Notes: generated from the sequence alone by a model not told the origin. 64,000 bases of DNA from Rhinopithecus roxellana (GCF_007565055.1 NC_044564.1:76032563-76096562), one strand, 5' to 3'; shown: positions 34,444 through 46,434, counted from the stretch's first letter. Made by a program: numbers and translations.

Positions 34444-36699
34444 AATTCTTCTTTATTTGTGATTTTTTTTTTTTTCACTAACTGTGACCTAGATGCTATG
34501 GAGGACTGAAAATGATATAAAATATAACCACTGCCTCTTAGGTGTTAAACTTCTCCCAAATGGAGTAGAACTGAGAGAGGCATATGTACTTTGAGGTCAG
34601 ATAGCATAGTAGTAATATCTGTCTCTCTTTTCTCTATAAAGAAAATATGAGAAATATTCACAATAGCAAATATTTTTGAGAGATCATTGTGAACCTAGTG
34701 AAATATTATTTATGCCATATGCAGTGCATGCTTACATTTCATTTAAAAATACAGCACATCAGTGTGCCCACTTAATGTTTGAGGAAAGAATTTGTAATAA
34801 TATATGCCCCAAATTGGAATTTCTGTAAGAATTTGATTATCTTCAAAATAAGTGGGATGTATTTTTTTATCTTGGTATGTTGCCATTATACCTTATTCCT
34901 CTACCAAGTCAACTCAATTCATTGAAATATCTCAAAGGAACAGTTGAAAATAAGCTTCTAGGGGATTAGATGCAATTTTTTCTGAAACAGAAGGTTCCAC
35001 GTTTACCATCCAGCAAGAAAAGGCAAGAACTCTTTGGGCAACTGCTCTCTTTGCTGTTCATGCAAGCTAAGACCTGCTTTGTTGACTCAATCTTGGGAGG
35101 ATTTCAGATCCTTTTTCAAACTACGCTGGAATTTTTTTATTCCTTTTCTAACTATATTGGATTGTGTAATGATAACTTTTAAATGAATCGTTATAATACA
35201 GGGACATGTCCTACAAATTTAATAATGGTCACTATGAACAGCAGTATGCAATAAGGTTTCCTCAGCAGGGACATATTCTTTCGGAAAGGAAAATTTAATT
35301 ATCTAGCTTGACTACTGTGTAATTCAAACCCTAGCTATTGCAGCTCTTTTATACTACACAATGGTCTTAGTGGCAGACAGAAGAACGATGGTTACCACCC
35401 CATAGGCAAACTCAGAAAGCTGAAATGCCCAGTGCTTTGCTTTTGCTAAATTTTTGAATTAATATACAGCTCTTTAGGCATTCCTCCCTCATAAACCATG
35501 TATGATAGAAGAAAGCCATGGGGATTTTAATTATGTGTTAATTGTATGCCATTTTCGTTTTCTTGCATTTCATCTTCCATCTTTTGGTAAAGTGAGGGAG
35601 TCAGAAATGGAAAATATCATGGAGTCAAACAACTTTGCATGAAGGGAAATACAGGATGACTACAAAAACTCCCTACCAATACCCCTGAAGCAATTACAAA
35701 AGTACTTTGGTTGCCTAGAAAAAAAATACTATATAAATCCATGGTTGTTGTTATTACCGTGCAGGTATACTGTAGTGTGGTTAGCCTGTTGAAAGGGTAG
35801 TGATTCCATGGAAGATGATGAGATGGAAATAGGAAGGTTTGGAAAAATATTACTGGAATAATAGGGAGTGTCCAGTAGATTTATTTTAAGATATACTATT
35901 TTTGTTGACCTTCCTCAGTTGATGATAGCAGAAATAGAATGAAGACCTTAAGATGGGTTTGCCCAATCAATTGAAAACTAGTTTGCCTGGCTTTTTGAAA
36001 TCCTTAGTTGCTTATAGTAAAGGATGTGCATGAGTCTGTTATTTTTCTACACATGTAGTATTGAATAGTAGAAAAAGCAATAAAACCAAAGTTGAAAGAT
36101 GTGGATTCTAGAACTGCTACTCAGATCCTACTACTTCCGAGTTGTGCGGCTTTAGCCCTGATAGATAACATATAAAATGGGGAGATGAAAAGGTAGTTTC
36201 TGCCTACCTTTCTAGGTGCTTACTGAGATGTCATGTTGATTCTGTGAGATATAAAATTTGAGAATAACATTATATATAAAGATCTAAGAAATATGTGACA
36301 ATATTGTTATTAACTAAGGAAAGAATGGTGCTGAGTCTAAAATTAAAGCCTTGTGACTCTCAATTCCTGTAGGATGCATACATATTCTGTGCTTTTTTGC
36401 TGAGAAGAGGAGAGAGTGCTAATTTATTTACCTTGGCATTTTCTTGTGCACAAATGTCACCCCTCTCCATCCACAAAATATGCTTGCTCGCATTTCTTGT
36501 AAATTGCTTATTCTAGCTGCTGAAGTGAGACCAAAGGAGATACATATATATATATATATCAGTTTAGACTATTTTTGATACTTTTAGTGTGATATAGTCA
36601 TTGTACTTTTCAGTATAAAGTAAGTGACAAAGCAGGAAGTAGTTTAACACTCTTGGTCCCAGGATCTGAGAAAGCTGCTTCTAAGCCTTTTGATTGAGA
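34444..36699. other. Repeat-poor DNA, about 2.3 kb
   Basis: No gene or repeat family recognised. Simple features are a T-run near 34471-34482 and a short (TA)n at 36543-36559. Confidence 0.5.
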
Positions 36700-36995
36700 C
36701 AATCTTCACGGCCAATCCACAATGTTAATCTGATTGTGCCTTTTCCTGCTTAAAACCTTTCATTAGAAATTATCACCTTTAGAGAAAAAAATTGCATTAT
36801 TTACATTGCATACTGCTCACAATTAGAATGTTCATCTACTAGGCTTACCTCCTGCTTTTTACATCTTAGACTTCATTAATCATTTTTTTTGTAGTTCTGT
36901 AAGAAAGTGTTGCCATTTCATTTATGCCTTAGCACATGTTCTTTTCTTTGCTGGATGCACTCTTGCTGGTTTGCCCTCATGGAAAATACTTGTTT
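36700..36995 (+). mobile_element. L2 LINE fragment
   Basis: AATCTGATTGTGCCTTTTCC, TGCTTAAAACCTTTCATTAG and TTTGCTGGATGCACTCTTGC follow the L2 pattern (gatcatgtcactcccctgcttaaaaccc...). Strongly diverged. Confidence 0.55.
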
Positions 36996-37015
36996 TTTTA
37001 AGGGCAAGTTCAAGA

Positions 37016-37085
37016 GTCACCTACTCTATGAAGGTGTATTCTATGAAGTACACCTACTCTATGAAGTACACCTACTCTGTGATGA
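37016..37085. repeat. Short tandem repeat, 18-bp unit
   Basis: The unit CTATGAAGTACACCTACT is present twice in perfect tandem (about 37042-37077), with imperfect extra copies on both sides. The unit length is a multiple of three, so it appears as a repeated six-residue block in the local open frame. Confidence 0.85.
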
Positions 37086-37570
37086 ACTCTACTGTGCTAC
37101 TGCCAGGCAGAGAGGTTATCTGTCTCTTCTCTACTGCAGTAAAACTCATACATGCTTCTGTGATAACTATTACTTTGGTTGAAAAAGAATTTCCTAAGTC
37201 TGAGGATGCAACTAGGAACAGGTCTTTTCCTTTAATTGAAGAGACAAGGAACAAAGACTCGAACCATAAGAGCAAAACAGCAAGCTACTCCCACCTCCCA
37301 TCTCCTTACATGCAGAGGAAAGGAAGGGTACGTGCTGATATTGAACAGAGTGCTATTCAGGCAAGACAGGGACAGCTCTTCTATTAGCATATTCTTGCAG
37401 GTACAACAGCAATAGCAATGACATAACTGTGTGTCACACTTTGTTAAGTTGCTGTAGGGAGAGGGCTCTTTCCTCTCTGGGACTGAGTATAATTTGACTC
37501 TTGTTGGAATCAGAGAGGGATTCCAGAGATGGGCCATATGTGCATGTAGGTAAACCAAGGATTCTGTTAA

Positions 37571-37601
<31 letters not shown>

Positions 37602-38699
37602 CTATGATCTATCACCTATTTATCAATCATCTATCTAAACTTCATATGAATGAAGCATATCATTTGTGCCTAAATTCAAAATATTTTACGGTAATTCAAT
37701 AATTTTTATTTCATTAATGTATACACGCAGTAGGCTTCAATTATTGTGGATTACAGACCATCTGGTGAACAAAGGAAAAATCCCCTTAAAGTAACATTTT
37801 CTGGTCTTGAAGGGGAATTTTCCCAGAAACAGCTACCAATAAAATGGCATAGCTTCATTTTCAGCTAGACTGAATGTACCCTTTAGTCTAGTTCTTAAAC
37901 TGCATTTTCATGTAGTGCCACCCCTGATGACAATGCTAATTTTCTGGTCAAGGATGTTTCATTTGATTCAAGAGTTGGGTTTCTTTCAAATCCCAGAGGA
38001 CTAGGGAATACTTGTGGGAAATCATTTTAATGTATCAAAAGTCTTGCACTTCACTGTTGTGAAGAAGGCCAGGTTTGAGCAGGGTTAAATATTCTGCAAT
38101 CTAGTTGAATCATCTCAAAACTGAAGCACTCTGAGAGAATGCACACTCCTTTCATGACCTCTCAGCTTTTATATTTCATCTTGGCAACAAAGAGTTTTAC
38201 TGAGAATGAATACGCAGTTACACGCCTCCTGAGCTTCTGTGGTAAAACTGAAGATGTGAGTATATCCAATTGTTTAAAATGATGGATTTCTACATTAAGC
38301 AATGACAAGCCCCAAATGGTTTTATTTTCATGTGAATTATTCAGGTTAAATCTTTCAATTTCACCTCCTTGAGAAGGTACACTGGAAAAAGCCCTCCCAT
38401 AATTTAACCTTGAATGCTGAGAGCAATTTAAGTTTCCCTTCTGCAACCAGTTACCTCTCTGGGTGAAAACAATATAGCTGTCTGTTGCTGCTTCACAGAG
38501 TTATATGATTTTGTACAAAGGATTCCTCTAATTGACTCAAACCCAGATTACATGACCCTTAGCCTAGAAGTGCACACTAAAGACCACACATGTTGGCAAG
38601 AGAGTAAGATAATGACTCTGCCTTAGGCCTTTTCTTCTCTGTAGGCATACTTTTCGAGTAATCTTACCTGTTTTCATAATTTTAATTACCACCCAATGA
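37086..38699. other. Repeat-poor DNA, about 1.6 kb
   Basis: No interspersed repeat or gene recognised. A compound (CT)n(TA)n(TC)n tract lies at 37572-37610. The part 37780-38560 has normal-looking mixed composition and could be unique or conserved non-coding sequence. Confidence 0.5.
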
Positions 38700-39092
38700 A
38701 GATGACTCCCAGATAACACTGGCACCTAGGTGTCTCTCTAGCGTCAGACTCTTAATATCTATTTTCTTGATATTTCCACCTAGCTATACTACTGGAATCC
38801 AATCTTAATGTGTTCGAAACTGTCCTCACTATCTTCCTATGATCCTCTTCCAGTGAGCTCTCTCTGTTGGGTTTCTTTCTTCTGTCAGTAAATGGGACCA
38901 GCAGTCGGCTACTTGCCTAGCCAGTCATGAAGAGAAATCATCCCTCTTCCAAATATTCCATGCCATTATCAATTCCCTCCCAGCCTAACTCTTGCTTTGC
39001 CTGAATTAGTTATTATTTTTTCCATCTTCTTTGCCCTAGTTTTTTTCAGGCCCCCACTGCATAGAAGGTGCTCAGTGAATAAATGAGTCCAA
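38700..39092 (+). mobile_element. L2 LINE, internal to 3' fragment
   Basis: ATTTCCACCTAGCTATACTA, CTTAATGTGTTCGAAACTG, CTTCTGTCAGTAAATGGGAC and CCAGCAGTCGGCTACTTGCC match the decayed C-terminal reverse-transcriptase region of L2. A 3' tail-like GAAGGTGCTCAGTGAATAAA closes it. No open frame survives. Confidence 0.6.
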
Positions 39093-41274
39093 ATATTTTT
39101 CCATTATTAGAGGCTTTAAGCTAATTGCTAATTTGCAAGTACTGGGTTTTATTTTCTTTTGCTTTTTTCCCCAAGGTTTGGTATTGGTCATAGGTCCTAA
39201 CTTGTGTGCCTTTCTAATGTGGTCTTACTCTAGATCATGATTCTTGGATTTACTGGGAAAATAGGCTGCCCTCCTAACTAAATTCTACAGTTGTTTGCAA
39301 TTCTACAGTTGTTTGACTTTAAAAAAGTCAGTCATGTGATCAATGCCATCATCACCTCTAAACTAGAATTTTTTTTTTTTTTTTTTTGGTAATAAAGTTC
39401 TGTTTTCATTTTTTGGCAAATATAGGCATTTAAGTTCATCTTTTATTTTTCACGATTAATGCCCTGAATTGTGTAACAGAAGAATATAGCAAATAGTAGT
39501 TTTATAGTTTTGTGTGGCAGTAAACTGTACCCTGTCTTGATCTTTGCCCCAGTTAACCTCTTTTCTATTAATATGTATCACCTAATCTTTAAATAGACAG
39601 GCTTTCTAATCCCCAGATGGCAAAAAAGAACCCATTTATCTCCCATAGTTATGTACCTACTACTTTTGTAACAACAGAATTGATTCTCTGATAGAATGAT
39701 TGTATACTGTGACTATGTTTATCTTCAGGTCCAGACTTCTACCAAGAGCAAGAAAAGTTTTCTGTTGTTCATTGAACCGAGTGGAGAATTGGTTATGAGA
39801 GTAAAGTATCTTATTTTTGGTTTCCAATCTACAAAGAAGAGTTTTTCATTTAAGGCAAAAGAAAATGATCAATGCAAAGGGAAACAAATCCACGACAAGT
39901 TCAGTTCAAACTAAGCTCTAATGCAGCGCTTTATCAGCTCATATGTCTGTTAGTTTGAAAGTGATGCAAGAATATGAAGTTCTAAATTGTCCTTGCTAAT
40001 GTGCTAATATACCTACTTGTTCTATTCCTAGTATTTTTTATTTTTAAAGCTGCATATTCTCATTAACTCATAGAATCCCAGATCTATTTTCCTTATTTTA
40101 CATTATAAAGAGCAAAATTTATTAAAATATGTCATATTAGTAACATTTGTTATTAAATACTATCCATAAAAATAGAATAATTTCTAGAAATTTGAAATTC
40201 TTAGTGTATATTATCTATATTTACCCCGTCTACTTTTTCTTGCAGTGATTTTTGGTACAATTTCAAGCTCTTTTGAGTTTCTCTACAACCTCATCAATAA
40301 CAATACAATTTTTAACCCAATCTTTCCATACCCATTGTCAGATTAAGCTAATATTTTCATTACTACTCCTTAAAATTGTTTTACTATAAAAATACTAATG
40401 ACTATTTCAAATAAATAGCAACCTAACATAAATTTGAAGTGTCAAAACTGTGCTCTTGAAATGAAGCCTGACTATTTGCAGTTACAAAGAGGTTACTGCA
40501 AAAGTTGCTAGTAATCAACAAAGAAGTAAATTTATATAGTTGTTATTCTCAGACATAAGTTTTTCTTTTATTCTTTTCTGGGCATATTTGCAAATGCCAA
40601 ATTATTCTCAGTCTTTATCATTTATGTCACCAAGAATATTCAGAATGTCTTATTTCACATCACACACACAGACACACACACACACACACACACGAAAGAT
40701 AACATTTTTGGGTAAACAAAATGAACATATGTTGATGATTCATGTTGGCATAAGTAAGTATTGGATAGATTTAGGTGGAAATATATGTCTTTCTAATTCA
40801 AATAGCTAAAAATATTTTAAATGTTTTAAAAATTAAAGATTGTTTTTAAAAAGATAGTGGCCATATATTTTTAAAACTACATTCACAGAAATGCTGCACA
40901 AAAGTTCTTTCACTGCTGTGTGGCATTCATGGCTTCTCAATGTCAAGGTCAGAAGAATTTGTTTCTGTTAGGAAAAGATTTCTAGAATCCCTCAAAATTC
41001 ACTTCTGCAATATGGCTTTGATTTGGGAACAAAATTTCAGAAACAAAAGCCATTTCCTCGAAAGTTTAGAAGTGTACTTATGCTTAAACTAATATTAACA
41101 GGATGAGGGGGCATGTGGTCTACAGAAGATAAAGTTTTTATTAGGTCAGACAGATTCTTCCTTAAAAATTATTACAGATGTCTGATATTGCAAAGCTTTA
41201 TATATATGAGGTGGTCAATACATATTTGTTATGTATGAAAGAACTAAATAAAGCAAAACAAAATAAAGACATAT
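39093..41274. other. Mostly unassigned DNA
   Basis: No gene confirmed. It contains an exact tandem duplication of an 18-bp unit (39281-39316), a 19-T run (39369-39387), a (CA)n tract, and a weak candidate exon at 39729-39800 (see findings). The end near 41210-41240 weakly resembles an L2 tail. Confidence 0.4.
40660..40693. repeat. (CA)n microsatellite
   Basis: CA units with one G interruption near 40671. About 11 uninterrupted units on the right side. Confidence 0.95.
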
Positions 41275-41474
41275 GGAGTGCTTTGCACACGCTGCTTAAC
41301 TGTTCTGGTTCTCAGTGTTATCATGCATAAAAGGGAGATAATAATACGGTCTCTGACTTAAGATGGTTCCACTTAGATTTGTTGACTTTATGATGGTGTC
41401 AAAGTGATATGCCTTCAGTAGAAACAGTACTTTAAGTATCCATACAGCCACTTTTTTTTCACTTTTAGTGCAAC

Positions 41475-42140
41475 AGTCTTATGTTCTAAGACCCTCAGTG
41501 GATGCCTGAAACTGAGGATAGTAACACACACTATACATACTATGTTTTTTTTTTTTTTTTTCGGAGACAGAGTCTTGCTCTGTCATTCAGGCTGGAGTGC
41601 AGTGGTGCAATCTCTGCTCACTGCAACCTCCACCTCCTGGGTTCAAGCAATTCTTCTGCCTCAGCCTCCCAAGTAGCTGGGACTACATGCACATGACACC
41701 ACACCTGGCTAATTTTTCTTTTTTTATTTTTAGTAGAGACAGAGTTTCGCCATGTTGCCCAGGCTGGTTTCAAACTCTTCACTTCAGATGATCCACCTGC
41801 CTCAGTCTCCCAAAGTGATAGGATTACAGGCATGAGCCACCATGCCCGGCCACTATGTTTTTTTTTTTTTTTTTTTTAATCTGACAACTGGGATGGCTAC
41901 TAAGTGACTAGTGGGCAGGTAGTATATACAGCGTGGATATACTGAACTAAGGGATTATTCACATCTTGAGAGGAACTAAGCAGCACAGTTTGAAATTTGA
42001 TCATGCTGTTCAGAACAGTGTGCAGTTTAAACTTATAAATTTTTTTATTTCTGGAATTTTCCATTTAATATGTTTGGACTGTGGTTAACAATGAGTACCT
42101 GAAATCATGGAAGGGGAAATCATAGATAAGGAGGGACTAT
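41475..42140 (-). mobile_element. Second Tigger-type element, nested and itself split by an Alu
   Basis: Left piece: TTATGTTCTAAGACCCTCAG, TGGATGCCTGAAACTGAGGA. Right piece: GATGGCTACTAAGTGACTAG, TATACAGCGTGGATATACTG, CTGGAATTTTCCATTTAATA, ATAAGGAGGGACTAT. These are recalled as parts of a Tigger3-like element. The left terminal repeat is missing, so it is an internally deleted or truncated copy. The boundary at the left is uncertain by about 10 bases. Confidence 0.65.
41545..41851 (-). mobile_element. Alu, antisense, full length, innermost layer of the nest
   Basis: Poly-T head, GAGACAGAGTCTTGCTCTGT, TTCAAGCAATTCTTCTGCCT, GTAGAGACAGAGTTTCGCC, GGATTACAGGCATGAGCCAC, ending CATGCCCGGCC. The word ACTATG followed by T occurs immediately before (41539-41544) and after (41852-41857) the element, a target duplication that may extend into the flanking T-run (41858-41877). 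Confidence 0.95.
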
Positions 42141-42717
42141 AATATAGTATTTAATAAATTGCATGAACTATACAACAATTTATTATAAAATAAGTCTCGT
42201 GTTAGATGATTTTGCCCAACTGTAGACTAAGGTAAGTGCTCTGAGAATGTTTAAGCTAGGTTAGGCTGAACTGATGTTCAGCAGGTTGGGTGTATTAAAT
42301 GAATTTTTGAATCATGATATTTTCAGTTTATGATGGGTTTATTGAATCATAAGTCCATTGTAAGTCAAGGAACAGCTATAGAACTTATCTTAGAAGATTA
42401 TAATTGTGAGGATTATATTGGATAATGCAGGCAACATAACTTTGTACTGTGCCAAGCACATAGTAAATGCTCAATAAACATTAATTGTTATGATGATTTT
42501 CCTTATAACAAAGGCAATAATTTTATAAATTTCATTGGTGCTTTCATTCATAGTATAATGGGGATTTAATACTTTATTGAATAGTTCAGTGCTTGTTAGC
42601 AAAGATTTTCTTTAGAGATAAGACCAGAAAAATTAATTTGCTTTTACAGATTTCTCCATGATTTTAGTTAATATTGGTTGCCAAACTGGCAACTTTGAGT
42701 GTTAATATATTAAGAAT

Positions 42718-42890
42718 GTAATTGGATTATTTGTAACTCAAAGGACAAATGCTTGAGGGGATGGATACTGCATTCTCCATGATATGCTTATTTCACATTG
42801 CATGCATGTATCAAAACAGCTCATGTGCCCCTAAAATATATACATGTACTATGTACCCACAAAATTTTAAAAATTAATTTTAAAATTTAA
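42718..42890 (+). mobile_element. L1 3' end (L1MA/L1PB-like)
   Basis: ATTTGTAACTCAAAGGACAA, ATGCTTGAGGGGATGGATAC, TTATTTCACATTGCATGCAT and ATGTACTATGTACCCACAAA, then an A-rich tail of AATTTTAAAA units. Short 5'-truncated insertion. Confidence 0.8.
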
Positions 42891-44894
42891 AAAATAGCTA
42901 CTATTTTGTAGCCATATCATTAGTATGTGAAGAAGCTACATCGTTGGGTGGATTTCACTTAAAACTGCCTTGAAACTCATGTATATTACCCATGGTGGTG
43001 CATCCTTAAATTTCCTAAATAATTTACTTCATGGGCTTTAACCTAGCTCACCTTTCTAAACAACTGGGAATATATCAAATAAAATGAGCATACTACACCA
43101 GATTCTAAACTTATTATAATTAAGTTTATATTGCACATGACAAAAATGAAATCTATCTTTTCATAGGCAACTCCAAATGCCCTGCCTTCAAATTGTCAGT
43201 ATGTTGAGTCCCTTCAACTCAACCATGTATTTGAAAAGTCAGGACTATGTCATGAGTCAGCACTTGAATCTCAACTAGGATGCTTATCTCTTATCTTTCA
43301 AGAACTTATATCTCATGTAGTCTATGATGGTTTCAAAAGTAAAATTATAGTCCAAGTATAAGAATCTGACAAACTTCTCTTGTTGGCTAAGAAATTGGAA
43401 AAATAAAAATAATGTGGTACATTTTGCATAGTTAATTTTTATAAAAATTTGAGATGTCTTATCTCATTTCTGAAGTTTAAATATATATTATAAAAAGAAA
43501 TAGTGGTGATTGTGGATAATAGTAATTATTGCATATCCACAAAATAAAAAGTTGATTACCCCATGTGTGTCCACTAGCATTTTGTTTACTTAGCTAGCTA
43601 GAGAATAAGTTCTAATCCTGCTTAGGATTACTCTTTTCATTCAGCTCTCTAATGACTATCTCTTTCTATGGTATAATTTTCTATGGTACAATTATGGTAT
43701 AATTTTCTATTATAGCCATGCTACATTTATATTCCTGTATTATTTGAATTTTATTGAATTCTCTCTTTCAATAAATATATATTGCATTCTCTCTATAGAC
43801 CCTATATATACAGACCACACACATATATATATAATATATATAAATATAGACCTTATATAGAGAGATCATATCTGTAGACCATATCTACACACACACACAC
43901 ACATACTCTCTCACAAACACACATTATATATATGTATATATGTGTGTGTATATGTATTTATATATATATATATACATATATATACACACATATATATGTA
44001 TATACACATATATATGTATATAAAGGGAGAGAGACAGAATGTAAATAGCATGCCATTAGTGTTTGGATGTTTGATTACTGAGCAACACTAAATCTAGTTT
44101 GACATAGTTTCCCAATTGAAGCCTTTCCACTATTACCTTTTTAATTCTCTTCTATTTTCTGCTACTCTGTTCAAGTAAAACACGGAAATTAGTTTGCCAA
44201 TATATAGTTGAAAGGTATTTAGAAAGCTCAGAAACAAATATCACCATCAGAATTCCAACAGTATACTTTATGTTCACCCAGAAAGAAAACAAAAGCAAAG
44301 AAAAAAAGAGTATCCAAATTAGAAATATACCTTAATTGAATCCTGCAGAAGTATTATGGAGTTTGAGTTACTTTGTTAAGAAGAATGAAGCCCACACTTC
44401 ATTGAATTCCAGATTTGGAGGAAAAGTTCTAGCCCACTGCTTTTTGGCACTTGAATCGACTTAAAGGGAATTGTCTGCTGTGCTTGATGGTTTGGCTGAT
44501 TCCAGAAGCTGCTGGATGTTCTGGGCTCAATGGAGTAGAACATCATAGGCTAAAACTGATTCATGATCCACTTAGTGGAGAAGGAAAACGTTTTTACCTG
44601 GGGGAGTTATAATTTCCTGTAACATTGTGTCCTGGGGTGTGGCTTGAAATACTTTCACAAAATATTCCCAAGTGGAAACATTTTTCTCATGTTTCCAGGA
44701 TAGTGGGTGATGTCTTTGTGTGAAAAGCTAGTGCCACAGATAAACTGTTAAGTTTTGGTTTATCATTACAACTTCATTCTTTGTTTTCTGTTAACCCTTA
44801 TTTAAAATGTTCTGAAATATGACTTATATGTCTGAAAAAATCTCTCCCTTTTCTCCAAGTTATTGAACTAAAAGTGAGTTTAGGAAGTCTACAA
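42891..44894. other. Mostly unassigned AT-rich DNA
   Basis: No gene recognised. About 43667-43707 holds a near-perfect 26-bp tandem duplication sharing TATGGTATAATTTTC. A long TA/CA/GT compound repeat follows (own entry). The part 44340-44890 has mixed composition and no repeat signature. Confidence 0.4.
43790..44035. repeat. Compound (TA)n/(CA)n/(TG)n low-complexity tract
   Basis: About 245 bases of alternating purine-pyrimidine DNA: TATA runs, an (AC) block at 43890-43903, and ATATATGTATATA-type units to 44022, then GAGA. It has many partial inverted repeats. Confidence 0.92.
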
Positions 44895-44907
44895 AAATGC
44901 CTTTGAC

Positions 44908-45179
44908 GGCCGGGAGGCCGAGGCAGGTGGACTACCTGAGCTCAGGAGTTCGAGACCAGCCTGGACAACATGGTGAAACCCCATCTCTGCTAAAATACGA
45001 AAGAAATTAGCCAGGCGTGGCAGCGTGTGCCTGTAGTCCCAGCTACACGGGAGGCTGAAGCAGGAGAATTGCTTGAACTGGGGAGCCGGAGGTTGCAGTG
45101 AGCGGAGATCGCACCATTGTACTCCAGCACTCCAGCCTGGGTGACAGAGTAGACTCCGACTCTACAAAAAAAAAAATAA

Positions 45180-45212
<33 letters not shown>
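44908..45212 (+). mobile_element. Alu (AluS-like), internal deletion, (AAT)n tail, perfect 13-bp TSD
   Basis: The target duplication AAATGCCTTTGAC is exact at 44895-44907 and 45213-45225. The element starts with the true Alu 5' end GGCCGGG and then jumps to AGGCCGAGGCAGG, missing about 36 bases of the left monomer. The right monomer has a short duplicated ACTCCAGC. The A-tail has become an (AAT)n microsatellite of about 11-12 units (45178-45212). Confidence 0.97.
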
Positions 45213-45216
<4 letters not shown>

Positions 45217-45244
45217 GCCTTTGACTTTTGTAGAATAGAATATT

Positions 45245-45425
45245 TTGCAAAATGCTTTCATGTGTGCTATCTTATTTGATAGGATGGAGGTCCCATGAAA
45301 GAGAACCAACCAATGGCATGGCTTCTAAATTACAGATGAGAAAACTGAGACCCTCAGAAGTGACTTGTCTTCATTGGCCCAGCTCTTCCCTGTACCAAGC
45401 TGAGCTCTCTGACCTCAAGTTTTAG
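45245..45425 (-). mobile_element. MIR SINE, antisense
   Basis: CTTTCATGTGTGCTATCTTA, TTACAGATGAGAAAACTGAG and GACCCTCAGAAGTGACTTGT, then a diverged head ending near GAGCTCTCTGACC. Matches reversed MIR. Confidence 0.65.
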
Positions 45426-46434
45426 ACCCTTTCTGTGAGAATTCAATGCCTCTGGCATTTATATTCCTTCTTTCATCTAAAATATTTTTTCTGCTCCTAT
45501 GTATTTTAGCTACCCATCTTGACTTGATGATCCAATTGAAAATAATTATAAGGAAGACAAACTTTCTTAATTGTTTTCTACATATGTTGAAGCTTTCTTA
45601 TATGTTCATTTCCATAGATTGATTATATTTCACCTTTTAAATTTCTTTTCTGTGTTTAGAGAAAAATTGCAGTGTATGAAAGTCACTGAGAGATAATTAT
45701 CTGCTTGTAATTGATGGTAACTGCTTGGAATTTTCCAGGGAGTATGTGGATTATGTCTGGTCATCACATTAAAATCTGTCTCATGGGGTTCCATCATGCT
45801 ATTTGAAAAACAGTGTGAGAAATAGAAAGAAACTATTAAGAATTTCAATGTAAAATGACCCAAGTGGTTTACTATAGATCCTGTCTGATATTTTTCATTT
45901 TTAATATGAAGACTGGGATTTGTGATTTAAATTTTACATGGTAAAACTCTTTCTGCTGAAAATATAAGCTTTATTTTGCCTATTCTTTATTGTTATGCTT
46001 CCCTTTTTTTTATTGGAGAGTTATAATAATGAGAATGCAAAGAATCTTTCTCCAGAAGAACTTTTTGATGAATACCAGCAATTTCATTCTTCTGTCCTTG
46101 TTCATAGTTTGCATGATCACAAATTATCTTTTGTTTTCTAGTTAACATATTTATACTTTGTGTGTTTTTTCCACTTCTCCACCCCAAAACCAACTCTCCA
46201 TTTAGATCCTCATGGATGTGGCTTTGATTTTGTTTCCTTAATAGTCAGTGTGACAGAATTTTCTGAATTCTTGGTCTGCAAAGAATCAGAGTATACTAGT
46301 GAGGATAGTAAAATTAAAATTTATTAGACATACCATAGTGCAGTGAAATATAACACAGTATCAAGGAAGTAAATGAAATCCTCAGATACTCTACATTTCT
46401 CCAGCTTAGAGATTTCATTTCTCCCTAGGCAGAA
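45426..46434. other. Unassigned AT-rich DNA
   Basis: About 1 kb without recognised repeats or genes. Confidence 0.45.

Larger units (their letters stand above)
41347..42378 (+). mobile_element. Tigger-type DNA transposon MITE, split
   Basis: Left part: TCTGACTTAAGATGGTTCCA, TTATGATGGTGTCAAAGTGA, GCCTTCAGTAGAAACAGTAC. Right part (from about 42141): TTTAATAAATTGCATGAACT, GATGATTTTGCCCAACTGTA, GGTAAGTGCTCTGAGAATG and CCATTGTAAGTCAAGGAAC. The ends are inverted repeats of the GACTTACGATGG type and TA flanks it, as for TcMar-Tigger elements. A second, oppositely oriented copy lies at 57927-58286. Subfamily not assigned. Confidence 0.75.
41275..42495 (+). mobile_element. MIR SINE split by a nested Tigger/Alu insertion
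   Basis: The left MIR part (41275-41346) reads GCTTAACTGTTCTGGTTCTC and AAAAGGGAGATAATAATA. The right part (42381-42495) resumes with AATTGTGAGGATTATATTGG, GTGCCAAGCACATAGTAAAT and GCTCAATAAACATTAATTG. The two halves are consecutive in the MIR consensus, so everything between them arrived later. TA dinucleotides flank the inserted block (41345-41346 and 42379-42380). Confidence 0.8.

Noticed and set aside
36971..37387. 138-codon open frame with repeated six-residue block
   Set aside because: Starts in an L2 fragment, and the repeat is the 18-bp tandem array. No splice or promoter context, no family resemblance. The hydrophilic C-terminal half is mildly protein-like but not enough to call.
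41502..41833. Open frames of 64-71 codons
   Set aside because: Alu-derived readings on both strands, typical of Alu sequence.
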